A stretch of 48,480 nt of DNA, from contig CAYNKQ010000008.1 in NCBI GenBank assembly GCA_964397855.1, positions 1-48,480 of the forward strand. The letters run 5' to 3'. This document shows, piece by piece, positions 1-7,662 of this stretch (position 1 is its first letter; every line of letters begins with the position of its first letter). This stretch comes from UBA7683 sp964397855. GTDB taxonomy: Bacteria; Patescibacteriota; Saccharimonadia; Saccharimonadales; UBA7683. The notes beneath the pieces are model-generated. The model saw only the letters and a list, made by a program, of their open reading frames with translations, ran no database searches and was not told the DNA's origin. The position numbers were made by a program, and so were the translations under genes.

Positions 1-145
1 ATATTCCTTTTGTGCAAAAGGAATGAAAGGAAAGAGAGAATAAGAGACTTGTTTGGGGAGATGGAGATTGAGAGAAGCTTAGGACGTAGAGACAGGAAGC
101 TACTTTGCTGTAGACTTGACTCCTGGCACGCCGTAGCGGATCAAG
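1..145. repeat. Dispersed repeat, copy A (second copy near 41938-42065)
   Basis: An ungapped stretch of about 125 bp here resembles 41938-42065, roughly two thirds identical. Both copies begin with a hairpin built on CTTTTG/CAAAAG and share the run GTAGAGA..GGAAGCT. In the hairpin one C-G pair of this copy is replaced by A-T in the other copy. The start may lie outside the window. No transposase or other mobility gene accompanies it. Confidence 0.6.
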
Positions 146-184
146 AATCTGCACGGAGCAGCAAACAAGGTTTTGAAGCTAGGT

Positions 185-213
185 TTGCTTCCGTTGCACA
201 GATAAGCCATACT
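185..213 (+). promoter_or_regulatory. Promoter of pth, predicted leaderless
   Basis: TTGCTT (185-190), a 17-nt spacer, then CATACT (208-213). Only six nucleotides separate the -10 box from the ATG at 220, and there is no Shine-Dalgarno site, so transcription should begin at or next to the start codon. Confidence 0.5.
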
Positions 214-219
214 TAGTAT

Positions 220-825
220 ATGGCATTATTCCAACGATACGACCGCAACGACCAACTCGTAAAAATAGCACATGAGAAACCATTGCTTTCAGTTGAAGAC
301 GAAAGTTTTATTACGCTAATCATCGGGCTCGGTAATATTGGTAAAGAATATGAGAACACCAGACATAATAGTGGGTTTACAGCATTAGATGCCTACGCAA
401 AAGGAAACGACTTCCCCGACTGGCAAGAAAAAACTAAATTCAAAGCGCTTATTACTGAAGACTTTATAGCCGGTAAAAAAGTGATCCTGGCTAAACCAAC
501 CACACTCTACAATCTTTCCGGAGAATCTGTTCGTGCGCTCAAAGACTTTTATAAACTTACCAATAAAGATATCTTGGTTGTCCACGACGAGCTCGATTTA
601 CCTTTTGGCACCGTAAAAACAAAGCAAGGCGGGGGATCTGCGGGCAGCAATGGCCTCAAAAGTATTATCAGCCACATTGGTGAAGATTTTAAACGCATCC
701 GTATTGGCATAAAAAATGACCTACTAGAAAAAATGGACGCCGCAGACTTTGTGCTTGCCAAATTTTCTTCAAAAGAAAAAGAACAGCTCGGTGAAGTTTT
801 CGAAGCTGTTCTTAAAAAATTGTAG
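220..825 (+). CDS. pth: Peptidyl-tRNA hydrolase (Pth)
   Basis: Hydrolyses the ester bond of peptidyl-tRNA released from stalled ribosomes, recycling tRNA in the cytosol. The 201-residue protein has the family motifs in order: GLGNIGKEYENTRHNSG with Asn39 and the catalytic His49, YNLSG with Asn98, VVHDELDLPFG with Asp123, and GGGSAGSNGLKSI with Asn144. The usual His before that last Asn is Ser here. About 32 residues precede the first beta strand, where most Pth proteins start almost directly with it. No later ATG exists before the core, and the promoter lies just before this ATG, so the extension is probably real; a TTG at codon 22 is the alternative. The downstream gene runs in the opposite direction, so pth appears to be a single-gene unit. 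Confidence 0.93.
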   Translation: MALFQRYDRNDQLVKIAHEKPLLSVEDESFITLIIGLGNIGKEYENTRHNSGFTALDAYAKGNDFPDWQEKTKFKALITEDFIAGKKVILAKPTTLYNLSGESVRALKDFYKLTNKDILVVHDELDLPFGTVKTKQGGGSAGSNGLKSIISHIGEDFKRIRIGIKNDLLEKMDAADFVLAKFSSKEKEQLGEVFEAVLKKL

Positions 826-830
826 TGAGC

Positions 831-1133
831 TTATTCGTCTTCTATAGTTGTATAAGGATCTGTAATCTCTGGATGTTCATTCCTGAGTTGACCGATTACA
901 GTCTCACCACCATCCACTAATTCAGTAGACTCATCTACACCCTGTACTCGAGACTCGTGGGCCATTTGCGACCCACGATATTTTCCTAAAACTCGTGTAA
1001 GTGCTTTTCGCGATGCATCTAGGTCATCACCCCGTTTTACCGCTTCCTGAAAAGCTAGTTGTGCGGCGGCCACGTCTTCTGCACTTGCAGAAATTACAGT
1101 AGTTTCTATTCCTTTGTTGGATCTTTCTGGCAT
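831..1133 (-). CDS. Small conserved-looking hypothetical protein
   Basis: I do not recognise the family. A 100-residue acidic, soluble protein is read from the ATG at 1133. An upstream ATG at 1169 would add 12 residues, but the promoter lies between the two, so the short form is preferred. The middle (roughly residues 17-60) looks helical with Ala-rich stretches, followed by a likely disordered acidic tail ending in EDE. It converges on pth with only five bases between the two stop codons. Its promoter is nearly consensus, which supports a real, well-transcribed gene. No signal peptide or membrane segment is visible. Confidence 0.65.
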   Translation of the reverse strand: MPERSNKGIETTVISASAEDVAAAQLAFQEAVKRGDDLDASRKALTRVLGKYRGSQMAHESRVQGVDESTELVDGGETVIGQLRNEHPEITDPYTTIEDE

Positions 1134-1140
1134 ATACAAT

Positions 1141-1169
1141 ATATTAGCATACATAAACATATTTGTCAA
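1141..1169 (-). promoter_or_regulatory. Near-consensus sigma70-type promoter, predicted leaderless
   Basis: On the minus strand: TTGACA (1169-1164), 17-nt spacer, TAATAT (1146-1141), then seven nucleotides to the ATG at 1133. The same TTGACA-17-TAATAT arrangement precedes the gene at 3226. Confidence 0.75.
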
Positions 1170-1184
1170 TTACATGACTCTGAA

Positions 1185-1470
1185 AAATCGCAATAAATAA
1201 ACAGCGCCCAGCAGGGGTGGGCACTGCTGGGCGCTGAAACCTCCCTTCAACCCACCCGGATACGCGTGTAGTGCATGTCTCTCTCGAATGCCTACAGCTA
1301 GGTAAACCAACCCGTCAGGGCTATCCTTGAAATTGGGGTTAAAGGGGTTAGAAGATCCTCCAAGCTTGGCTTCAAACGAGCAAGAGCTCTTGCCTAAGTA
1401 CGAAAAGTGGAGGGTAAAAACTTTATGCGCTACTTAAGAGGACTTCCTAACATATTCTACCGAAGTAGAA
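1185..1470 (-). ncRNA. Candidate structured RNA ending in an intrinsic terminator
   Basis: The gap between the gene at 831-1133 and dprA has no convincing ORF but is rich in self-complementary segments. On the minus strand it begins with a 7-bp hairpin closed by a C(UUCG)G tetraloop (1471-1454). It ends in a 12-bp stem, AGCGCCCAGCAG with its complement (about 1235-1202), followed by TTTATTTATT. The loop of that last hairpin contains CCCACCC, which can pair with GGGTGGG about 30 nt upstream. No known RNA family was recognised. A structured untranslated region is the alternative. Confidence 0.4.
1202..1236 (-). terminator. Intrinsic terminator (minus strand)
   Basis: A perfect 12-bp GC-rich stem (AGCGCCCAGCAG and its complement) with a roughly 10-nt loop, followed on the minus strand by the T-rich run GTTTATTTATT. 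It would stop transcription heading towards the gene at 831-1133. Confidence 0.65.
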
Positions 1471-1576
1471 TGTTACAATGGGGTATAAAAGGTACGAAAG
1501 TGAATATACATCACTTACGAATTACGATATTAGCATACTGAAGCTAATATGTCAATACTTTTTGGAAGATTATTGT

Positions 1577-2434
1577 ATGAAAATCAATAAAGTTGTACAG
1601 AAACATAAGCACTATCCCGCCTACCTGACTGAAATCACCCACCCTCCAAAGCAACTGTACTTTATAGGTGAACCGCTTGAGGACTATTTACCAGCGGTGA
1701 CAATAGTTGGCAGCCGTAAGGTCACCAACTATGGCGAGCAGGTCACCTACAGGCTTGCATACGATCTTGCCAAACTCGGCATAACCATCGTGAGTGGACT
1801 CGCACTTGGAGTTGACGGCATTGCCCACCAAGGCGCGCTTGATGCTGGCGGCAGAACTATAGCAGTCCTGGCCAGCGGACTAGACCAAGTTACCCCAACA
1901 ACTCACCGGAATCTTGCCATACAGATACTTCGAAAACATGGCACCATTATTAGCGAATATGAACCGGGTATGCCGGCACTTAAACAAAATTTTATAGCCA
2001 GAAATCGCATTGTTTCAGGACTGTCAGATATGGTAATAATTACCGAATCCGCACAGCACGGAGGCTCACTGGCAACCGCCAACTTTGCGCTTGACCAAAA
2101 CAAGCTCATTGGCGCAATTCCGGGTAACGTCACAAGCAGCCAAAGTGCAGGCACAAATAACTTAATTAAAAGTGGAGCAACACCGATAACTTCAGCTCAA
2201 GATGCACTAGACGCATTAAACATACGATCTACTCCCAAGGTGGCACAAGAGATCTTTGGTGATACCAAAGAAGAACAGATTATTTTAGATATTATGAAAC
2301 AAGGCATAACGGCACTTGAGCAGATCCAGGTGCATAGTGAACTTGACCCTGCTATATTCAGCCAATCGCTCACAATGCTATAAATTTCTGGGAAGATTCG
2401 TCCTCTTGGTGCAGCCCACTGGGTTATCCGCTAG
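1577..2434 (+). pseudogene. dprA: DNA processing protein DprA, interrupted by an in-frame TAA near the 3' end
   Basis: DprA loads RecA on incoming single-stranded DNA during transformation. The Rossmann-like DprA core is intact: VTIVGSRKVTNYGE, SGLALGVDGIAHQGAL, and the IARNRIVSGLS and ESAQHGGSLATANFALD segments. The C-terminal winged helix begins as usual, but TAA at 2381-2383 stops it after SLTML. Reading past this stop in the same frame gives ISGKIRPLGAAHWVIR and then TAG at 2432, exactly the expected family ending. The codon in question is expected to be Glu (GAA). The product would lose the last 17 residues, the end of the winged helix. An upstream ATG at 1478 overlaps a TACAAT promoter-like box, so the ATG at 1577 (MKINK), with GGAAG about 8 nt upstream, is preferred. 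Confidence 0.8.
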
Positions 2435-2473
2435 TATCTGATAAGCCAAAAACAGCAAAAGTGACCAGACTAT

Positions 2474-2502
2474 TTGTATAATACATATTTTTATGATATA
2501 AA
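2474..2502 (+). promoter_or_regulatory. Promoter of gene 2509-3168, predicted leaderless
   Basis: TTGTAT (2474-2479), 17-nt spacer, TATAAA (2497-2502), then six nucleotides to the ATG at 2509. There is no Shine-Dalgarno site. Confidence 0.5.
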
Positions 2503-2508
2503 CTATAC

Positions 2509-3168
2509 ATGTCAACGCCCAGTGCAGATAGAGCTTTACATACACCGAATCAACTTGATAGTGTTAGTGAAGCACGAGTGCATGATGTAACGGCAGAACT
2601 CTTTATTGCTCATCGTCAGACTATTCCCGAACTGTACGCAAATAATTCGTTCTATGCCTTAACATGGTTTGTAACAGAGCATGCAGCCGAACTTCCCGCC
2701 GAAGTAACTGCAATACCACGAGACGATATACTTACCGTCAGGTGTTGTCCCAGTGAACTTTCAAGTCAGATTGTTGCACTACGTGGGCTCGAAAGACATA
2801 AAAAAATCCCACTGTACATAACACTTCTGGATAGGATTGATCCAGCCCAAGCCGTACCCTCAGCCCCCGTACTCGAGTTAGATTCAGCCTCTACGCTTCG
2901 CGCCGAAGACTTTGCAACCCACAAAGCGCATGGTGGCGTACAGTCATTTCAGCGACTAGCAGAACGGATAGCTCAAGATCCCGTACTCTCTGCTCTTATA
3001 GCCGTCAGCGAACAACCTGTCGGTTCGCATCAATCAGAATTAATACTAAGAGGTGATCTTCTCGGTCTACTCGATGCACTTGACGACAATCCTCGCAAAG
3101 TACAACCCCGTTACGTTGCTACACTTCGACAAATTCTAGCGGAACGGATGCGATCCCAGACCCACTAG
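2509..3168 (+). CDS. Hypothetical protein, 219 aa
   Basis: I do not recognise this protein. It is soluble, without signal peptide or membrane segment, and mildly acidic. Residues 22-65 and the C-terminal 60 residues look helical. A central stretch around residues 70-112 alternates hydrophobic residues as in a small alpha/beta unit, with two adjacent cysteines (CC near residue 80). The start is fixed by a promoter six nucleotides upstream. It lies between the interrupted dprA and a gene for a secreted metalloprotease-like protein; each has its own promoter, so co-regulation cannot be inferred. Confidence 0.7.
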   Translation: MSTPSADRALHTPNQLDSVSEARVHDVTAELFIAHRQTIPELYANNSFYALTWFVTEHAAELPAEVTAIPRDDILTVRCCPSELSSQIVALRGLERHKKIPLYITLLDRIDPAQAVPSAPVLELDSASTLRAEDFATHKAHGGVQSFQRLAERIAQDPVLSALIAVSEQPVGSHQSELILRGDLLGLLDALDDNPRKVQPRYVATLRQILAERMRSQTH

Positions 3169-3187
3169 TCTTAGTTAGAATAATTTA

Positions 3188-3216
3188 TTGACATTATAAT
3201 GATAATATGTTAATAT
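3188..3216 (+). promoter_or_regulatory. Near-consensus promoter of the HExxH protein gene
   Basis: TTGACA (3188-3193), 17-nt spacer, TAATAT (3211-3216), then nine nucleotides to the ATG at 3226. No Shine-Dalgarno site is visible, so the message should have a leader of a few nucleotides at most. Confidence 0.75.
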
Positions 3217-3225
3217 TCATAAATT

Positions 3226-4233
3226 ATGAAACCCAACCTGCCACCACGACCACTTGCTCGTATTGCAACACTTGTTGCTGCAGCCAATCTTATGCTTGGT
3301 GGCCCGGTACTCGCGGCACCTTCTGCCGAAAAATTCACACCCCCAATATTCGATCAAGACTGTGAGCAAATCCCTAGCGATCTGCTTGTTAAGGAGTATC
3401 CGCTCATACAGAGGAGGGTTCGCGAGGGTGCTATTGAATCTGGCTTTAGCTTTGATAGAATTACTAAAATTGCTCACCACCATGGCTTCGAGCTAGTTGA
3501 CAAGGGCTCGCTGGAAGAAATTGAGACGCACCTTACCTCAGTAACTAACCCTGAGGCTAAATGGAGATTACTACAGGATTGGGCGCATTCAGAATTTGGC
3601 CTGGATCTACAATTTACAGACAAAACGTTACCAGCGTTTGAAGATGGAGAGCGACCTCACAATATCGGCCTTCGCGAAAGTGACACGCAGAAAATGTTTT
3701 ATTTAGCACGACAGCTTAGCATGATGCCGACAGACTTCTTCAAGAAATTAAATATCCCGACTTTGGATATTTTCCGGAAATTTGAGGCTGATCCAACCGG
3801 AGGCAACTACGATCCTGAAACGGGTGGTATTAGTGTTTTAATCGATAATTTTACGAAAGAAAAATCCTCTTTTTTCGTGCACGAATATTCACATGCTCTC
3901 CATAATGCAGTGTGTGCAAGTGTAGCGGGTAGTGCATTGGGTCAATTTGAAAATGACCTACCACTCAAATGGTTTATCCCTAAGGGCCTTATAGAGAATG
4001 TTGACATTGATAACTGGGAAAAAGGTTTCGCCAGTCCATACGGAATGTGGTCACCTTTTGAAAATGCTGCAACCTTAGCGGACGACAGCCTTGCACAAGC
4101 GCCTGAGTCCAAGCTTGAGTCCGCCCCAGACAACGTTCGGAAAGCCGCCGCCTTTATGGTCTATCGGTTCAATGCTTTTGAACCTAATTTAGGCAACTAC
4201 CTTATAGCTCTACGTAACACTCAACTAGAATAG
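3226..4233 (+). CDS. Secreted or exported HExxH protein, putative zinc metallopeptidase
   Basis: The N terminus is a typical signal peptide: a basic start (KPNLPPRPLAR), a hydrophobic core at residues 14-28, and an ALA-like cleavage site near residue 31. The mature domain has HEYSHALH at 219-226, a HExxH zinc-binding motif (His219, catalytic Glu220, His223). A WSPFENAATLADD segment follows, whose Glu279 is well placed to be the third ligand of a gluzincin-type site. The family itself is not recognised, so the substrate is unknown; a protein or peptidoglycan target outside the cell is inference. Length is 335 residues. A strong, apparently leaderless promoter precedes it, and no neighbour shares the transcript. 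Confidence 0.75.
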   Translation: MKPNLPPRPLARIATLVAAANLMLGGPVLAAPSAEKFTPPIFDQDCEQIPSDLLVKEYPLIQRRVREGAIESGFSFDRITKIAHHHGFELVDKGSLEEIETHLTSVTNPEAKWRLLQDWAHSEFGLDLQFTDKTLPAFEDGERPHNIGLRESDTQKMFYLARQLSMMPTDFFKKLNIPTLDIFRKFEADPTGGNYDPETGGISVLIDNFTKEKSSFFVHEYSHALHNAVCASVAGSALGQFENDLPLKWFIPKGLIENVDIDNWEKGFASPYGMWSPFENAATLADDSLAQAPESKLESAPDNVRKAAAFMVYRFNAFEPNLGNYLIALRNTQLE

Positions 4234-4324
4234 TTTTGACTAGACCGTTTGCACTTTTTACGTTTATGCGATAGGCTAAACTGCTGTTGCATAAATTTAT
4301 GAAAGCCTATACCGTTATATAAGC

Positions 4325-6646
4325 ATGAGCAAAAAGAACTTAGTTATTGTAGAATCCCCAGCAAAGGCAAAGACTATCGAAAAATATCTTGGTAGTGATT
4401 TTAAAGTACTCTCGAGTATCGGCCACATTCGTTCAATCGCTAAAAAAGTGAAGGGTGGCACCGAACCAATAGAGGTAGCCAACGGATTTAAAACTACATA
4501 TGAAGTTGATCCTGAAAAAAAGAAGGTCATAACCGAGCTTAAAAAAGCCGTCAAAGAATCTGAAACCGTCTGGCTCGCAACCGATGAAGACCGCGAAGGT
4601 GAAGCAATTGCATGGCACCTGTGTGAAGTGCTCAAACTTGATCCACTCACAACAAAACGAATCGTATTTCACGAAATCACAAAAAACGCCATTGAAGAAG
4701 CGGTTAAAAATCCACGTACTATCGACATGAGTCTTGTAAAGGCGCAGCAAGCCCGCCAAATTCTTGATAGAATCGTAGGTTTTGAACTCTCGCCCGTAGT
4801 TTGGCAAAAAGTTCCCGGTGGAAAATCTGCAGGTCGGGTTCAGTCTCCAGCCGTGCGGCTACTTGTAGAACGTGAGCGTGAAATCGATGCGTTTGAAGGT
4901 TCTGCAACATTCAAGGTTACTGCTCAGTTCACCACAGAAGCTGGCGATGTTAAGGCCGAGCTACCAAAGCGCTTTGCCACTGAAGAAGAAGCCCAGAAGT
5001 TCTTAGAAAGCTTACTAGGGGCATCTTTTACTGTCAGCGACGTCACTACCAGCCCAAGTACACGAAACCCCGGTGCTCCATTCACTACTAGTACACTGCA
5101 GCAGGATGCCAACAGTCGACTTGGCTTCAGTGCTAAGGCCACCATGGGTTCTGCTCAGAAGCTTTACCAAGACGGTAAAATCACTTACATGCGTACAGAT
5201 TCCGTGAACCTCAGCGGTCAAGCACTTTCACAAATGACCGACTACATTAAAAGTGAGTATGGAGAACAGTACCACCAGGTCAGAACATTCAAAACAAAGT
5301 CGAGCAGTGCTCAAGAAGCTCACGAGGCAATCCGCCCAACAGACGTACGTGCCGAATTTGCCAGTAGCGATGAATACAACCAGAAATTATACGATCTTAT
5401 CCGTCGTCGAACCCTAGCTAGCCAAATGGCTCCCGCCAAACTTGAAAAAACTGTTATCACTATTGCTATTTCAACTGCCAAAGAGGTGTTTGAAGCCAAA
5501 GGTGAAGTGGTAATTTTTGATGGATTCCTAAAAGTGTACGGTGGCAGCAAAAAAGATCCAGAAATTCTACCAGCTCTTGTTGCAAAAGATTCACTTGCCC
5601 TTGAATCCGCCAGCGCTCGACAAGTATTTGCACGACCACCAGCTCGATACACAGAAGGTAGCCTGGTCAAAAAACTTGAAGATCTCGGCATTGGCCGACC
5701 ATCAACCTACGCAACAATTATTAACACCGTTCAGGTGCGCGGCTATGCCGAAAAAGGTGAAGGTGAAGGCAACCCGCGCGACGTTATAGTGCTAAATCTA
5801 GAAAATAACACTATCAACCGCGAAATCGTACAAGAAAAAACCGGCTCCGACAGGGGAAAGCTACTGCCGACTCCAAGCGGCCAGGTAGTCAGTGATTTTC
5901 TAACCAACCATTTTGACCGCGTTATTGACTATGGCTTTACTGCTAACGTAGAGGAAGAATTTGACCAAATTGCTGAAGGTAAATTAGAGCGGAACAAGAT
6001 GCTTGAAGAGTTCTATAAACCATTCCATAAACTTATCGAAGAATCGGGTGGAATCGATCGTTCTTCAGTTGCTCAGGCCCGAGAAGTCGGCAAAGATCCA
6101 AAATCTGGCAAAACAATTCTGGCACGCTTTGGTCGCTTTGGCCCGATGCTACAGCTTGGTGATACCGAAGACAAAGAAAACAAACCACAGTTTGCACCAA
6201 TGCCGGCTGGAGCTAAAATCGAGAACGTCACCCTTGAACAAGCTCTTGAAATGTTTAAGCTACCTCGTGTAGTTGGCCAAACCGAAGACGGCAAAGATAT
6301 TAAGGCTAACATTGGTCGTTTTGGCCCTTACATCCAAGTAGATAAGCTGTTTGTCAGCATCAAGCCACTTGATCCACATACCATAACCCACGAAGAGGCA
6401 CTTGAACTGTACGCTGCCAAGCTTAAGGCCGAAGCTGAAAAGAATATTGCAGATTTTGGTGATGGCATAAAGGTACTCAATGGCCGTTACGGCCCCTATA
6501 TTACTGATGGCAAAAAGAATGCTAAGATTCCAAAAGACTCTGATCCAAAGACTATAACCCACGACGAAGCAAAGAAAATACTCAAAGAAGCACCCGCAAA
6601 AGGCAAGCGAAGCTTTAAGCGCAAAACTCCCACCAAAAAGAAGTAA
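4325..6646 (+). CDS. topA: DNA topoisomerase I (type IA)
   Basis: Relaxes negatively supercoiled DNA through a 5'-phosphotyrosine intermediate. The Toprim domain is at the N terminus with IVESPAKAKTIEKYLG (residues 8-23) and ATDEDREGEAIAWHL (85-99), which supplies the metal-binding acidic residues. The catalytic tyrosine is Tyr288 in DGKITYMRTDSV. After the core (to about residue 570) there are no CxxC zinc fingers. Instead come three repeats built on F/YGR(F/Y)GP (near 607, 658 and 723), the short C-terminal repeat type of many Gram-positives and CPR bacteria, followed by a Lys-rich tail KRKTPTKKK. Length 773 residues is normal. A TATACC box lies about 14 nt upstream, and no clear Shine-Dalgarno site is seen. 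Confidence 0.97.
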   Translation: MSKKNLVIVESPAKAKTIEKYLGSDFKVLSSIGHIRSIAKKVKGGTEPIEVANGFKTTYEVDPEKKKVITELKKAVKESETVWLATDEDREGEAIAWHLCEVLKLDPLTTKRIVFHEITKNAIEEAVKNPRTIDMSLVKAQQARQILDRIVGFELSPVVWQKVPGGKSAGRVQSPAVRLLVEREREIDAFEGSATFKVTAQFTTEAGDVKAELPKRFATEEEAQKFLESLLGASFTVSDVTTSPSTRNPGAPFTTSTLQQDANSRLGFSAKATMGSAQKLYQDGKITYMRTDSVNLSGQALSQMTDYIKSEYGEQYHQVRTFKTKSSSAQEAHEAIRPTDVRAEFASSDEYNQKLYDLIRRRTLASQMAPAKLEKTVITIAISTAKEVFEAKGEVVIFDGFLKVYGGSKKDPEILPALVAKDSLALESASARQVFARPPARYTEGSLVKKLEDLGIGRPSTYATIINTVQVRGYAEKGEGEGNPRDVIVLNLENNTINREIVQEKTGSDRGKLLPTPSGQVVSDFLTNHFDRVIDYGFTANVEEEFDQIAEGKLERNKMLEEFYKPFHKLIEESGGIDRSSVAQAREVGKDPKSGKTILARFGRFGPMLQLGDTEDKENKPQFAPMPAGAKIENVTLEQALEMFKLPRVVGQTEDGKDIKANIGRFGPYIQVDKLFVSIKPLDPHTITHEEALELYAAKLKAEAEKNIADFGDGIKVLNGRYGPYITDGKKNAKIPKDSDPKTITHDEAKKILKEAPAKGKRSFKRKTPTKKK

Positions 6647-6703
6647 TCACCCTAGAAACGGCGTTGTTCTGCAAAAAAATTAGCATACTATTTACAATTG
6701 TCC

Positions 6704-6732
6704 TTGACCTCAAACAAGAAAAGCAGTACATT
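6704..6732 (+). promoter_or_regulatory. Promoter upstream of the structured-RNA region
   Basis: TTGACC (6704-6709), 17-nt spacer, TACATT (6727-6732). It lies between topA and the RNA-like region, with no ORF immediately downstream, so it probably drives an RNA gene. Confidence 0.45.
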
Positions 6733-6761
6733 GACAGCACACCTTAACAAAGAACAAAGTA

Positions 6762-6815
6762 CCAAAGGCTTAGCGGTGGCCAGATTGCGTAAATCTTCTA
6801 CCGCTAAGCCTTTGG
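6762..6815. other. Long perfect hairpin, 16-bp stem
   Basis: CCAAAGGCTTAGCGGT (6762-6777) and its exact complement (6800-6815) enclose a 22-nt loop. On the plus strand it is followed by CTTAAAAAAA rather than a T-run, so it is not a good plus-strand terminator. It may be the 5' part of the RNA transcribed from 6739, or a processing site. Confidence 0.5.
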
Positions 6816-6828
6816 CTTAAAAAAACAC

Positions 6829-6990
6829 GATACATCTGTTGCACCGTGTTTCACGCACGCATATCCTGGCGCAGATCGCAGGAGCAGATGTATCTAAGCG
6901 AGAATGGAGCCCTTCGGGGTGAAGAGCTTAGCTCACTCGAAACTCAAAGAACCTCGGTCTCATCACCTTGGCAGAGCTAGAGTATTCTCG
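6829..6990 (+). ncRNA. Structured leader segment upstream of the RNase P-like RNA
   Basis: Two nested or adjacent stems are clear: GATACATCTG (6829-6838) with CAGATGTATC (6885-6894), and CGAGAAT near 6899 with ATTCTCG near 6984. No coding potential is evident. It may be an extended 5' domain of the RNase P RNA or a separate small RNA; the sequence alone does not settle which. Confidence 0.35.
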
Positions 6991-6999
6991 TCTTATCGC

Positions 7000-7625
7000 G
7001 CAGTCCTTCACAGGATTGCCGCCCCCGGGGGTTGACTATGGCTGAAGTTCAGTCTGGAAGTAGCGCTACGTGCGTCTGCTCAGAAAGAACCACCAGTTTT
7101 ATAGACCTCCGAACCCGTTCCCGTGAACATAGCGTATCCACCTCCGGGTCGACAACGATGTGCTCACGGGCACATTCGCTGCATTTTCGAATGCACGCAA
7201 ACTCGCACGAACATCCCAATCGGGGTGGACGTTCGTGCGACCCCGGGATAAAAGTCGGTAGGCGTTCGCCCGGGCGCCAAATCGACCGGCGTCCCTGTGC
7301 GCCATCCCGGGAGTTCTCCTGTTGCTGGAACTTGAAGCGAGCACCTTCGCAAGAAGCGAGCCCTCCACCAGCAGGCGGGCCTGGTCGTGACACAAAGTCG
7401 AGCATGCCCTCGCTCCTTTCGTAGTCACGGCCAGGCCCCACCTTCAACACTTGTCGTTAAACGCTAGTCCAGACACTGAATTTACGTTTACTTACAATCT
7501 GTTAACCCAAGTCCGCCCCTCTCTCGCTTAAGCAGCGGGGTGTAGGCGAGGGGGATCAATTGTTTTGGGCTGGACCCGCTAAGACAGATGATACAAACAG
7601 AACTTCCATAGCTTAGACCTAATTA
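7000..7625 (+). ncRNA. rnpB: Probable RNase P RNA (catalytic subunit), oversized
   Basis: RNase P RNA cleaves the 5' leader from precursor tRNAs. Conserved blocks occur in the right order. A CR-I-like TTCAGTCTGGAAG is at 7048-7060. A CR-II-like CTCAGAAAGAACCACC is near 7079-7094. A CR-IV/V-like end has AGACAGATGATACAAACAGA (7582-7601) running into ACTTCCATAGCTTA. P4 is supported by TGGAAGT (7055-7061) pairing perfectly with ACTTCCA (7602-7608). A possible P15 stem, AGCGGG (7534-7539) with CCCGCT (7575-7580), encloses a GGTG that could bind the tRNA CCA end. The span between CR-II and the candidate CR-III (about 7424-7455) is over 300 nt, far larger than usual. Both ends are approximate, and P1 was not identified. 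Confidence 0.62.
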
Positions 7626-7628
7626 CCG

Positions 7629-7656
7629 TTGCCAAAAATATACAAAGTGGTATTAT
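7629..7656 (+). promoter_or_regulatory. Promoter of the second structured RNA
   Basis: TTGCCA (7629-7634), 16-nt spacer, TATTAT (7651-7656). The next 580 nt are GC-rich and full of hairpins but not convincingly coding, so this promoter probably marks the 5' end of a separate RNA starting near 7663. Confidence 0.45.
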
Positions 7657-7662
7657 ACAAAC

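Noticed and set aside
10..216. 68-codon ORF at the window start
   Set aside because: Lies on a dispersed repeat, begins with TTG and has no ribosome binding site; kept as a repeat, with the codon-position bias noted separately.
7032..7450. Overlapping ORFs on both strands
   Set aside because: They coincide with the RNase P-like region; high GC removes stop codons, and no product is recognisable.
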